From Acidobacteriota bacterium (GTDB lineage Bacteria > Acidobacteriota > Blastocatellia > Pyrinomonadales > Pyrinomonadaceae), in the NCBI GenBank assembly GCA_020199835.1, contig JAIVJV010000007.1:1-64000 (forward strand): a stretch of 64,000 nt of DNA. The letters are read 5' to 3'. Positions 37,947 through 46,664 of this stretch are shown here, one piece after another. The position numbers were made by a program, and so were the translations under genes. Under the pieces are notes generated by a model. It did no database searches. It was not told the DNA's origin and saw only the letters and a program-made list of their open reading frames with translations. Numbering within the stretch: the first letter of the stretch is position 1; each line of letters begins with the position of its first letter.

Positions 37947-38567
37947 ATGACCCTGAAAAACCAGTTCAGCGACAACGAGTTACTCCGGCTGATGCTGGCC
38001 GGCGACGAAGATGCCCTCGCGGAGCTTTACCGGCGACGCCAGCCCGCTGTCTATCGCTTCGCGCTGCAAATGAGCGGGTCGAAGTCGATCGCCGAGGACG
38101 TCACGCAGGAAGTGTTTCTGTTCCTGATGCGGGAGGGCCACGTGTTTGATCCGGAGCGTGGGGCGCTGAGCGCGTTCCTGCTTGGCGTCGCCCGCAATTA
38201 CGTTTTGCGCCGGCTACGCGTCGATCAACTGCTCTCGCCGCTCGGCGACGATGGCGAGGAGGACGGAGCAGGGTTACAAGCGTCCATCGATCTGTGTCCG
38301 CTCGATGATCTGACGCGGGCCGAAACGATCGAAACAGTGCGGCGAGCGGTGTTGAGTTTGCCGCCGAAATATCGTGAGGTAGTGGTGCTTTGTGAGTTGC
38401 AGGACGTGAGTTACGTTGAGACAGCCGACATTCTGGGGTGCGCAATTGGTACCGTGCGTTCGCGTTTGCACCGGGCGCGCGCGTTGCTGCTGACAAAGCT
38501 GCGCCCGGCTGAAAGTGTCGCGGACGCGGATTCAGCGAGCGTAAAGTCAGCGAGGTGTTTCGCATGA
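37947..38567 (+). CDS. ECF RNA polymerase sigma factor
   Basis: A 206-residue sigma-70 family protein of the two-domain ECF group. Region 2 has ELLRLMLAGDEDALAELYRR, IAEDVTQEVFLFLMREGHV; region 4 has SLPPKYREVVVLCELQDVSY and CAIGTVRSRLHRARALLLTK as helix-turn-helix. The stop overlaps the anti-sigma start (ATGA). An ECF-like promoter lies just upstream, so it likely activates its own operon. Confidence 0.95.
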   Translation: MTLKNQFSDNELLRLMLAGDEDALAELYRRRQPAVYRFALQMSGSKSIAEDVTQEVFLFLMREGHVFDPERGALSAFLLGVARNYVLRRLRVDQLLSPLGDDGEEDGAGLQASIDLCPLDDLTRAETIETVRRAVLSLPPKYREVVVLCELQDVSYVETADILGCAIGTVRSRLHRARALLLTKLRPAESVADADSASVKSARCFA

Positions 38568-39367
38568 ACTGTCAAAGATTCGAGCAGTTGGTTAGTGAGT
38601 TGGCGCGCGGCCAGATGATGGAAGCTGAGGTGCGGTCGGAAGCGCTGGCGCATAGTGAAAACTGTGAGCACTGCCTCGCGCGTTTGCGCGATGAAGAGAA
38701 ACTCACGCGCGGGTTGCAGTTGCTGGCGGCTGAGATGGAAACGCTGGAAGCACCCGCGGAGATGGAGCTTAAGTTACGTGAAGCGTATCGAACGCGTCAC
38801 GTTGCGGCTCCGGTGGCGGCTAATTCGTCAGGCAACTCAGCGCGCTCGCGTTATTGGCTCGTCGCCGTCGCCGCGATGTTGCTCGTGGCGTTGACTGTCG
38901 CAGGAATGTGGTGGCGTTCAGAAGCGCCGCAGCAGACGGTCGCAGAAAAGTCTCCGCTGAAACCGGTAGAGACGCCAATTGTCCCGGCTGATCCAAGCGG
39001 GTCACAAGAGTCAGTTAGCCCCACACAGCCCGGTTCGCAAGACGTGCAGTATCGTGCTGGAAATGAACCACCCAAACGGCCCACACCAAAGGTCAACAAG
39101 CGCAACAGCGTAACTCGCAAACCCGAAGCTCAGCTCGCGAATCACGCCACGAACGAGATCGCCACTGACTTCATGCCGCTCGGCGGCGGCGATGTGAACG
39201 CGGTGGTTCTGCAGGATGGCGGACAGATCATTCGCGTCAGGCTGCGCCGTTCAGAGTTGTTAAGGTTTGGTTTTCCCGTAAACATGGAACGTTATAACGA
39301 GAACGTTAAAGCAGATGTCTTAGTGGGGGTCGATGGACTGGCCCGTGCCATACGTTTTGTTCAATGA
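38564..39367 (+). CDS. Membrane anti-sigma factor, zinc-binding type
   Basis: A 267-residue protein. The N-terminal cytosolic domain has AHSENCEHC, the His-x3-Cys-x2-Cys zinc anti-sigma motif. One transmembrane segment follows at about 99-117 (WLVAVAAMLLVALTVAGMW), then a Pro/Thr/Ser-rich linker and a C-terminal extracytoplasmic domain with VNAVVLQDGGQIIRVRLRRS. It should hold the preceding ECF factor inactive until a signal arrives. ATG 38564 overlaps the sigma stop. Confidence 0.88.
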   Translation: MNCQRFEQLVSELARGQMMEAEVRSEALAHSENCEHCLARLRDEEKLTRGLQLLAAEMETLEAPAEMELKLREAYRTRHVAAPVAANSSGNSARSRYWLVAVAAMLLVALTVAGMWWRSEAPQQTVAEKSPLKPVETPIVPADPSGSQESVSPTQPGSQDVQYRAGNEPPKRPTPKVNKRNSVTRKPEAQLANHATNEIATDFMPLGGGDVNAVVLQDGGQIIRVRLRRSELLRFGFPVNMERYNENVKADVLVGVDGLARAIRFVQ

Positions 39368-39380
39368 AAGGAAAAGAGCG

Positions 39381-40424
39381 ATGAAAAGAGTACTTGGAAT
39401 TCTGGTTGCGGCGACGGTAACCGCGTCAGGATTTACGTCGATAGCGTTTGCGCAGCAGCCGCAGACCATCCGTGAAGAGATCTTGCTGAGACAGGCGCGG
39501 ATTTTCCAGGGGCCGGAAGGCGCGCCGCTGCCGCCGCCCGGAGCTGACTTTGTGTTTATCTCGTCGGAAAATTTCGGCGGCAAGGTCATCAAAGGCGCGC
39601 CGTATTCAGCGGAAGCCGTGACTGAATCAGTGCAGACACTTGCCGACGGCAATCGCATCGTTAACAAGATGACGAGCCAGGTTTTTCGTGACAGTGAAGG
39701 ACGCACGCGACGCGAACAGACGCTGAAAGGTCTCGGTGGCGTCGGCACCGGTGAAGAGCCCTTGCAGACGATCTTCATCAACGATCCCGTTGCCCGTGTG
39801 ACTTATTCATTGGACACGCGCACGCACACCGCGCACAAGAGCATGCCGTTCAGATTTCAAGTGACCTCGAAAGCCGGAGCACCCGCTGAAAATCAACGGT
39901 TCGAATATAAAGTCGGCTCGGGCTCGAACACGGTCACAACGGCTAACGTAGTCGTGGGTGCACCACTCAACGCGCCGCCACACGCAGGAACACGTGTGGC
40001 GCCGCCAGCGGAAGTAGAGCATTTCAATCTACGCACTGAAGGTGCGTCAGGTTACGTGTTTAGGACCAGGCCCAACACGAACGCAAACGAAGTGAAGGAA
40101 CAGCTCGGCAAGCAGATGATCGAAGGCGTCGAAGCGGAAGGTACGCGTACCACCGTAACGATTCCCGCCGGAGAAATCGGTAACGAGCGTCCTATCCAAA
40201 TCGTTAGTGAACGCTGGTACTCACCGGAGCTTCAACTCGTCGTAATGACGAAGCACAGCGATCCGCGTTCGGGCGAGACGACTTACAAACTCACGAACAT
40301 CAACCGCGCGGAACCGGCGAAGACGTTGTTTGAAGTCCCGCCAGGTTTCAACGTGAAGGAGATGCAGTTCGGCGCTCCGAACAATATCGCGTTGCCACGC
40401 AAGAAGCTCGCGAACCCCGAGTAA
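39381..40424 (+). CDS. Exported protein in the ECF sigma operon
   Basis: A 347-residue protein with a clear signal peptide (MKRVLGILVAATVTASGFTS, cleavage near FAQQ), followed by a mixed-strand region with VTYSLDTRTHTAHKSMPF and TVTIPAGEIGNERPIQIVSE. It ends RAEPAKTLFEVPPGFNVKEM, a pattern common in uncharacterised acidobacterial secreted proteins. GAAAGGAAAAGAGCG precedes the ATG. It follows the anti-sigma gene by 13 bases and is likely its target or sensor input. Confidence 0.75.
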   Translation: MKRVLGILVAATVTASGFTSIAFAQQPQTIREEILLRQARIFQGPEGAPLPPPGADFVFISSENFGGKVIKGAPYSAEAVTESVQTLADGNRIVNKMTSQVFRDSEGRTRREQTLKGLGGVGTGEEPLQTIFINDPVARVTYSLDTRTHTAHKSMPFRFQVTSKAGAPAENQRFEYKVGSGSNTVTTANVVVGAPLNAPPHAGTRVAPPAEVEHFNLRTEGASGYVFRTRPNTNANEVKEQLGKQMIEGVEAEGTRTTVTIPAGEIGNERPIQIVSERWYSPELQLVVMTKHSDPRSGETTYKLTNINRAEPAKTLFEVPPGFNVKEMQFGAPNNIALPRKKLANPE

Positions 40425-40432
40425 AAGCAACC

Positions 40433-40473
40433 CACAGGTTACACGGATTGGAAATCAATCTGTGTAATCTGTG
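40433..40473. repeat. 17-bp palindromic hairpin built from the CACAGATTACACAGATT word
   Basis: CACAGGTTACACGGATT (40433-40449) pairs with AATCTGTGTAATCTGTG (40457-40473) with two G-U pairs and a 7-base loop. It fills the gap between two convergent genes and ends 1 base before the fusA2 stop. The same word precedes rplB at 2237. Confidence 0.85.
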
Positions 40474-40474
40474 A

Positions 40475-42583
40475 TTACTCTTCCTCTTCGCCGCCGCGAA
40501 TACGACCTTCAGCTCGCGACTGCTCCACAATCTTCTGGGCCAACTGACCCGGAACCGGATCATAGTGCGAAAACTGCATGTGGAACGTGCCGCGCGCGGC
40601 GGTGATCGAGTTCAGAATCGACTGATAGTTGAGCATCTCAGACAACGGCACCTGCGCCTTGATTACCTGCTGCTTCCCACTCGATTCCATTCCCTGCACA
40701 CGCCCGCGCCGCGAATTTAGATCGCCCATCAGATCGCCCGCGTATTCCTGCGGCGCAGAAATCTCGACGTCCATGATCGGCTCGAGCAGCGACGGTTTCA
40801 CCTTCTCCATTGCTGCGCGAAACGCCTTGCGGCCAGCCGCGCGGAACGAATGTTCGTCGGAGTCGACCGGATGATACGAGCCGTCTACCAACTGCACCTT
40901 GAAGTCGACGAGCGGATAGCCGGCAATCGCTCCTGACTGCGCGGCTTCAATAATGCCTTTCTCAATCGCGGGCCGGAACTGCTGCGGCACCGAGCCACCG
41001 AAGATCTTGTCTTCAAAAACAAACCCACCGCCACGCGGCATTGGTTCAAACACACACTTGCAGTCACCAAACTGTCCGCGTCCGCCGGTCTGCTTCTTGT
41101 GTCTTCCCTGAACCTCGGCGCGCTGCGTGATCGTTTCTTTGTACGGAACTTTCGGCGGATGCAGCGTCACTTCAACGCCGTAACGCTTCTTCAATTTCTC
41201 CACCACGGTTTCGACGTGCAACTGGCCCGAACCCGAAAGCAGAAATTCTTTCGTCTGCGCGTCGCGGCTGAAGTGCAGCGCCGGATCTTCTTCGAGAATG
41301 CGATGCAACGCCGTGCTGATCTTCTCTTCGTCCTGTCGTGATTTCGGTTCAATCGCAAACGCGATAGCGGCTTCGGGATACTCGACGGCGTCGTAAACGA
41401 TCTGCGCCTGTCTGTCACACAGCGTATCGCCGGTTTGCGTCTCTTTGAGTTTCACACAGGCAATGATGTCGCCGGCGTGAGCTTCGGAAACTTTGTCGAG
41501 TTGTTTCCCCTGCATGTTGTGCAGCGCGCCGAGCCGCTCGGGGACTCCGCGACTGGCATTGAGGGCGTTCGCGTCAGTGTGTAAGTGGCCGCTGATGACT
41601 TTGAAAACATTGATGCGCCCGGCGAAAGGATCAGCGATGGTTCGGAAACAGTAAGCCGAAAACGGTTCGCTATTGCTGTACTTGCGCGGGATTCGTTCCG
41701 CCTCCGGACCACCATCGACCGGACGTCCCCACTCTACTTCGTGATGCGCCGGGTCCGGAGCGTAGTCAACGAGGGCATTCAACAACGCACGCAAGCCAAC
41801 CTGTGTCGTGCTCGACACCGCGAAGACCGGACAGAGTTTGCTCTGTGCGATCGCGTTGTTGATGTTTGGCAGAATGTCTTCTTCGTCAAGCGTGCCCTGT
41901 TCGAAATACTTCTCCATCAACTGGTCGTTGGATTCAGCCACCAGCTCGACCAAACGTTCGCGCGTTTTATCGACGATGTCGCGGCCCTCGCTTGGAATGT
42001 CAATCTCTTTCGCTTGTCCATCGGGACCGAGTTCGTACGCTTTCATGTGGACCACGTCGACGACGCCGCGAAAGTCCTTCTCTTTTCCGATCGGCAAGGT
42101 GAAGGGAATGATTGCTCTACTGAAAGTTCGTTGTGCGCTGCTCAACGCTTCGCCGAAGTCGGCGTGTTCTTTGTCGAGCTTGTTGATCACCATGACGCGT
42201 GGGACCATGAACTCGTTCGCGTAGGCCCACGTCTTTTCGGTCTGAACTTCGACTCCTTTGACTCCATCGACGACGACGATGGCGCAGTCAGCGACGCGCA
42301 GAGCCGGCCGCGCGTGCGCGATGAATGCCGCATATCCGGGCGTGTCTATTAAATTGAGTTTGGTATCGCGATGATCGAGATGAGCTAGTGCGGTATTAAG
42401 AGTGATTTTACGAGCGATGGAATCTTCTTCGTAATCCGTGACAGTGGTACCTTCGTCGACTTTTCCCCAGCGCGGTGTGGCTCCGGCGACGTAGAGAAGA
42501 GAGCTGATTAGCTGGGTCTTCCCTGCGTCGCCGTGCCCAATGACAGCGAGGTTTCTGATGGCTTCAGTCGGATAGACTTTCAT
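40475..42583 (-). CDS. Elongation factor G-like GTPase (second EF-G type)
   Basis: A 702-residue EF-G relative with five-domain length. P-loop GHGDAGKTQL (17-26), DTPGYAAF (switch II), NKLDKEHADF and the domain IV region with KQTGGRGQFGDCKCVFEPM are present. The switch I segment reads DSIARKITLNTAL in place of the usual E(x)RGITI, so it belongs to the divergent EF-G-like group rather than the main translocase. Its role is unknown; such paralogues have been linked to ribosome recycling or stress. The canonical fusA is not in the window. Confidence 0.9.
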   Translation of the reverse strand: MKVYPTEAIRNLAVIGHGDAGKTQLISSLLYVAGATPRWGKVDEGTTVTDYEEDSIARKITLNTALAHLDHRDTKLNLIDTPGYAAFIAHARPALRVADCAIVVVDGVKGVEVQTEKTWAYANEFMVPRVMVINKLDKEHADFGEALSSAQRTFSRAIIPFTLPIGKEKDFRGVVDVVHMKAYELGPDGQAKEIDIPSEGRDIVDKTRERLVELVAESNDQLMEKYFEQGTLDEEDILPNINNAIAQSKLCPVFAVSSTTQVGLRALLNALVDYAPDPAHHEVEWGRPVDGGPEAERIPRKYSNSEPFSAYCFRTIADPFAGRINVFKVISGHLHTDANALNASRGVPERLGALHNMQGKQLDKVSEAHAGDIIACVKLKETQTGDTLCDRQAQIVYDAVEYPEAAIAFAIEPKSRQDEEKISTALHRILEEDPALHFSRDAQTKEFLLSGSGQLHVETVVEKLKKRYGVEVTLHPPKVPYKETITQRAEVQGRHKKQTGGRGQFGDCKCVFEPMPRGGGFVFEDKIFGGSVPQQFRPAIEKGIIEAAQSGAIAGYPLVDFKVQLVDGSYHPVDSDEHSFRAAGRKAFRAAMEKVKPSLLEPIMDVEISAPQEYAGDLMGDLNSRRGRVQGMESSGKQQVIKAQVPLSEMLNYQSILNSITAARGTFHMQFSHYDPVPGQLAQKIVEQSRAEGRIRGGEEEE

Positions 42584-42706
42584 CGATTTTGATCCTTCCA
42601 GTGTGGAGATTTTGACGCAGGATACCTATCCGCGTCGGTCAAAGGCAAGTTCAGCCGCAGCCATCCATAACCGTCCCTGGCGCATCCAAAGCGCTGGAAT
42701 AGGAGA

Positions 42707-43453
42707 ATGTTGAAACTCATGTATTACCGGAAGTTAGTAGCGTTGGCAGCAGCCCTCGTGATGGTGTTTTCTGCTGTTTGGGTTGCGTCTGCCACGCCGA
42801 AAGTTAACGACGAAAACGAGCAGCGCAGCCTGCAAACAATCGAACCGTTGAACCTGGCGATCCTGATTCAGGACGATCTCGTGCCGCAGGTTGGTAACGA
42901 GCTCAAGATAACGCGTGATTTCATTCGTTCACTGCCGCAAGGTTCGCAGGTGATGGTTGGTTACATCACGGCGGGTTCGCTGCAAGTGAGACAACCGTTC
43001 ACCACTGACTTGGAGAAGGCAGCGCGGTCCTTGCGGATTCCGCTTGGCAGCACCGCGAGTTCGCCTTTCAATCCATACGTAGAAGTGGTGGAAGCATTGC
43101 GCAAGTTTGATCGTGACGGCGCAAACGCCAACGCGATTCTGTTGATTTCTGACGGTCTCGACACATCGCGCGGTTTCGATTCAACCGCCGCGGGTCACAC
43201 CGTTGACATCGATCGAGCGATCAAAGAAGCCAACAAGCGCGGCGTATCGATATTCAGTTTCTACGCGCCGTCCGTTGGTTTAACGAGCCACAGCCGTATC
43301 GCGGCGAGTTACGGACAAAGTTCGTTGAATCGCATTTCCAACGAAACTGGTGGCCGAGCATTTTTCCAGGGCACCACTGGTTTCGTAACGTTCAACTCGC
43401 ACTTCGCGCGCTTGCGCGAGACGTTGAACAGACAATACGCGCGGGCTCGGTAA
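42707..43453 (+). CDS. Exported VWA-like domain protein
   Basis: A 248-residue protein with a signal peptide (KLVALAAALVMVFSAVWVAS) and a von Willebrand factor A-like fold: LNLAILIQDDLVPQVGNELK, GSQVMVGYITAGSLQ, NAILLISDGLDTSRGF and GVSIFSFYAP. The first motif has DD rather than the metal-binding DxSxS, so metal binding may be weak or absent. AATAGGAGA precedes the ATG; the second ATG at 42719 is an alternative. It ends in a strong terminator. Confidence 0.8.
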   Translation: MLKLMYYRKLVALAAALVMVFSAVWVASATPKVNDENEQRSLQTIEPLNLAILIQDDLVPQVGNELKITRDFIRSLPQGSQVMVGYITAGSLQVRQPFTTDLEKAARSLRIPLGSTASSPFNPYVEVVEALRKFDRDGANANAILLISDGLDTSRGFDSTAAGHTVDIDRAIKEANKRGVSIFSFYAPSVGLTSHSRIAASYGQSSLNRISNETGGRAFFQGTTGFVTFNSHFARLRETLNRQYARAR

Positions 43454-43476
43454 TTTCGCACGCGCGGTTTTTCAAT

Positions 43477-43511
43477 GGGGTGGCATTAACCTGCCACCCC
43501 TTTTTCTTTTT
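43477..43511 (+). terminator. Rho-independent terminator after the VWA-like gene
   Basis: GGGGTGGCA (43477-43485) and TGCCACCCC (43492-43500) form a perfect 9-bp stem with a TTAACC loop, followed by TTTTTCTTTTT. It excludes an upstream start at 43480 for the next reading frame. Confidence 0.93.
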
Positions 43512-43557
43512 CCGCCGCGGTGATAAATTAAGCGCCGCCATTTCGTGGCCCACCACC

Positions 43558-43878
43558 GTGCGCGAATATTGTCTCATCGTCGAAGGCGCATATCTCTCTG
43601 AAGCTGAGGCCGAGCACGCTCTGCGCGACCCGTTTATCGAAGACTGGGTGGAACAGAAGGGCCGCTTCCGTCTCCACAACATGGATGAAATTATGATCGC
43701 GCCCGGTGTGACGCTCGGTTCGCTGGGCGTGGTGATGTTGGACGACCGCGTGTTTGAGATCGCGAGCACCGATGCCGACCATCCCCTGACCGAGCACACC
43801 GCCAACGCCGTGGCCGAAGCATTGCGACGCCAGGGCATGTTTGACGACATCAAAATCGAGCCCCGCCCTGAAGAGTAA
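43558..43878 (+). CDS. Hypothetical small protein upstream of the macro-domain gene
   Basis: A 106-residue protein from GTG 43558 (MREYCLIVEGAYLSEAEAEH). No membrane segment or known motif; contains HNMDEIMIAPGVTLGSLGVV. The frame extends to GTG 43480, but that lies inside a terminator, so the later start is preferred although no clear Shine-Dalgarno sequence precedes it. It ends 4 bases before the macro-domain gene, suggesting an operon. Function unknown. Confidence 0.6.
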   Translation: MREYCLIVEGAYLSEAEAEHALRDPFIEDWVEQKGRFRLHNMDEIMIAPGVTLGSLGVVMLDDRVFEIASTDADHPLTEHTANAVAEALRRQGMFDDIKIEPRPEE

Positions 43879-43882
43879 TCCG

Positions 43883-44428
43883 ATGACGCAGTTGTTTTTA
43901 GAAGACCGTGTCGTGGTTGTCGTCGGCGATCTAACGCGAGAGAACGTGGACGCGATCGTCAACGCCGCGAACTCCTCTCTGCTCGGCGGCGGTGGGGTTG
44001 ACGGCGCTATTCATCGCGCAGGTGGACCGCAGATCCTTCAACGGTGTCGCGAAATCCGGAAAACGCGTTATCCCGACGGCTTACCGATCGGTGAGGCGGT
44101 GATTACGAGTGGCGGAAATCTACCGGCGCGATACGTGATTCACACGGTTGGGCCGATTTACGGCAACGATCCCGAGCGCGAGTCGGAGTTGCTCGCCGCC
44201 GCTTATCGCAATTCGTTGACCCTCGCCGTTCAGCACGCCCTCACTTCGATTGCTTTTCCTTCCATTTCCACCGGCGTTTACGGCTATCCAAAGCACGAAG
44301 CCGCTGCCATTTCCTCGCGCGCAATCAAAGAGTTTCTAAAGCTGGATCAGTCGGTCCAGCAGGTTCGCCTGGTGTTTTTCCACGACGCGGACGCGCGGGT
44401 GTTTCTGGAGCACCACGAATTGGAGTAG
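43883..44428 (+). CDS. Macro domain protein, probable ADP-ribose hydrolase
   Basis: The 181-residue protein is a single macro domain. GDLTRENVDAIVNAANSSLL and GGGGVDGAIHRAGGP form the ADP-ribose-binding loops, with GEAVITSGGNLPARYVIHTV and AFPSISTGVYGYPKHEAAAI later. Homologues of the MacroD/YmdB type remove ADP-ribose or deacetylate O-acetyl-ADP-ribose. ATG 43883 gives the family start. The preceding small gene may be a partner. Confidence 0.92.
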   Translation: MTQLFLEDRVVVVVGDLTRENVDAIVNAANSSLLGGGGVDGAIHRAGGPQILQRCREIRKTRYPDGLPIGEAVITSGGNLPARYVIHTVGPIYGNDPERESELLAAAYRNSLTLAVQHALTSIAFPSISTGVYGYPKHEAAAISSRAIKEFLKLDQSVQQVRLVFFHDADARVFLEHHELE

Positions 44429-44477
44429 ACTCTTCGGTTTTGTGACCACGTCTGGTTGAGGCTGGAAACTGAAACGG

Positions 44478-46631
44478 ATGATTGAAGCGTCTGAAATCGA
44501 AAACCGTGGAGCGGCGCAGCAGAATCCACTGCCTGCGCCGCTCGCGCCATTGGAGCGCTTAGCGTGGAATTACTGGTGGAGTTGGGCCGCTGACGGCGCC
44601 GGCATTTTCCGCGACCTCGATCCGGAGATCTGGCAAGAGTGTGAAAACAATGCCCGGCAACTGCTCGCGAAAACATCGGCTTATCGTCTGGCCGAGGCGG
44701 CTACGGATCCGGTTTATCTCGAACGCGTCCGACGCCTCGACGAGAGTTTTCAGTCGTACATGACTTCCGGCTCCGGTTGGACCATCGACGATCTGAAGAT
44801 CACTCACGAACATCCGGTTGCTTATTTCTGCGCCGAGTTTGGCATACACAATTCGTTGCCGCTCTATTCCGGTGGTCTCGGCATACTCGCCGGCGACCAT
44901 CTCAAGTCAGCCAGCGATCTTCGTTTGCCGCTCATCGCGGTCGGTTTGCTCTATCGCTACGGCTACTTTCGCCAGCGGCTGCGCAACGATGGTTGGCAGG
45001 AGGAACACTACGGCGAAACGTTTCCCAACGACCTGCCGATAACGCAGATCAAAAACGCAGATGGCACACCGATGCGAATCGAAGTCTCGATTCGCGAACG
45101 CAACGTGCTGGCCCAGGTGTGGCGCGCGGATGTTGGTACCGTTCAGCTTTATTTGCTCGATACGAATATTCCCGAGAACGTCGAAACCGATCGTTGGGTG
45201 ACAGGGCATCTCTATGGCGGCGATCGAGAAACACGAATCGTGCAGGAGATGTTGCTCGGAATCGGTGGTGTGCGTTTGTTGCGCAAGCTCGGCGTGACGC
45301 CGCACGTTTATCATCTGAACGAAGGTCACTCCGCGTTTCTGACGCTTGAGCTCGCGCGCGAAGTGATTGAGCAACAGCAGCTGAAAATGAAGGACGCGAT
45401 TCCCGTTGTGCGGCAGCAATGCGTTTTCACGACGCATACGCCGGTTGCTGCGGGGAACGATGAGTTTGACTCAGCGCTCGTTGTGCGCGCGTTTGGCAAA
45501 GAGTATTTGCAGCAGCTTGGTTTAACAGAAGAAGAGTTTCTCGCGTTGGGCCGTGTCGATGCGAACAACAAGGCAGAGCGGTATGGGTTGACGCCGCTTG
45601 CGATCCGCATGAGTCGCTCGACAAATGGCGTGAGTCTCAAGCACGGCGAAGTGTCGCGCGCGCTGTGGCAGAAGCTCTGGCCCGACAAGAAACTCGAAGA
45701 GATACCGATCATGCATATCACGAATGGCGTTCACGCGCCGACGTGGGTGTCGCCTTTGTTGCGTTATCTGTTTGAGAAGTACATCGGAGCGGATTGGGAA
45801 AAGAAACTGCGCGAGCAGGATGTTTGGAAAGAGGCAGTGTTGCGCATTTCCGACGAGGAGTTGTGGATCGCGCATTCGCTTTTGAAGGAACGTCTGATCG
45901 CGTTTGTTCGACATCGCACGACGCACTCGCGCCTCGCGGCGGGTGAAAAAGCTGACTACATCGAAGCAGCGAAGACCATGTTTGATCACGAAGCGTTGAC
46001 GATCGGATTCGCGCGCCGAGTAGCAGGATACAAACGATGGAATCTTCTGTTGAGCGACCAGCAGCGCCTGTTGCGTCTGATCAATAACGAAGAGCGTCCG
46101 GTGCAGTTTGTGTTTGCCGGCAAGGCGCATCCGCAGGATGAAGGATCGAAGCTCGTGTTAAAGCAGTTGGCCCAGTGGAAATACGATCCGGCGGTCAGAC
46201 ATCGCGCCGTGTTCCTGGAAGACTACGATCAGGAGATCGCGCGGCAGCTAGTGCAGTCGGTTGACGTTTGGCTCAACGTGCCACGCCGGCCCATGGAAGC
46301 GTCGGGAACCAGCGGTGAAAAAGTGGCGATCAATGGCGGGCTCAACCTGTCGATCCTCGATGGCTGGTGGCTCGAAGGTTACGACGGCAATAATGGTTTT
46401 GCGATCGGCAATGGCACTGACGCAACGGAAGTAGCGGCGATCGATGCGCTCGATGCGGAGTCGCTCTACCGGACGATCGAGCAGGACGTTGTTCCGATCT
46501 TTTACAATCGCGACAGCAGCGGACTGCCACGGCAATGGATCGCGATGATGAAGCGCGCAATTCAAACGCTCGCGCCGGAATACAACAGCAACCGGATGGT
46601 TGAAGACTACGTGCGCCGCATTTACTCGTAG
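44478..46631 (+). CDS. glgP: Alpha-glucan (glycogen) phosphorylase
   Basis: A GT35 enzyme of 717 residues, the shorter bacterial/archaeal type (TIGR02094-like), releasing glucose-1-phosphate from glycogen or maltodextrin using PLP. Present are HPVAYFCAEFGIHNSLPLYS, GGLGILAGDHLKSASDLRLP and VYHLNEGHSAFLTLEL, and near the C-terminus the phosphate/PLP site EASGTSGEKVAINGGLNLSI. The ATG at 44478 gives MIEASEIENRG. It stands alone, without glgA, glgB or glgC. Confidence 0.95.
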   Translation: MIEASEIENRGAAQQNPLPAPLAPLERLAWNYWWSWAADGAGIFRDLDPEIWQECENNARQLLAKTSAYRLAEAATDPVYLERVRRLDESFQSYMTSGSGWTIDDLKITHEHPVAYFCAEFGIHNSLPLYSGGLGILAGDHLKSASDLRLPLIAVGLLYRYGYFRQRLRNDGWQEEHYGETFPNDLPITQIKNADGTPMRIEVSIRERNVLAQVWRADVGTVQLYLLDTNIPENVETDRWVTGHLYGGDRETRIVQEMLLGIGGVRLLRKLGVTPHVYHLNEGHSAFLTLELAREVIEQQQLKMKDAIPVVRQQCVFTTHTPVAAGNDEFDSALVVRAFGKEYLQQLGLTEEEFLALGRVDANNKAERYGLTPLAIRMSRSTNGVSLKHGEVSRALWQKLWPDKKLEEIPIMHITNGVHAPTWVSPLLRYLFEKYIGADWEKKLREQDVWKEAVLRISDEELWIAHSLLKERLIAFVRHRTTHSRLAAGEKADYIEAAKTMFDHEALTIGFARRVAGYKRWNLLLSDQQRLLRLINNEERPVQFVFAGKAHPQDEGSKLVLKQLAQWKYDPAVRHRAVFLEDYDQEIARQLVQSVDVWLNVPRRPMEASGTSGEKVAINGGLNLSILDGWWLEGYDGNNGFAIGNGTDATEVAAIDALDAESLYRTIEQDVVPIFYNRDSSGLPRQWIAMMKRAIQTLAPEYNSNRMVEDYVRRIYS

Positions 46632-46664
46632 TCGCACCACAGCTAGACTACTCCCCGGTTTTCC

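Noticed and set aside
41585..42352. 255-codon plus-strand frame opposite the EF-G-like gene.
   Set aside because: Opposite a recognisable GTPase with P-loop and switch motifs; the shadow has no motif or ribosome-binding site.
43480..43557. Upstream start (GTG 43480) for the small gene before the macro-domain gene.
   Set aside because: It falls inside a perfect terminator stem and would translate the stem and T-tract.
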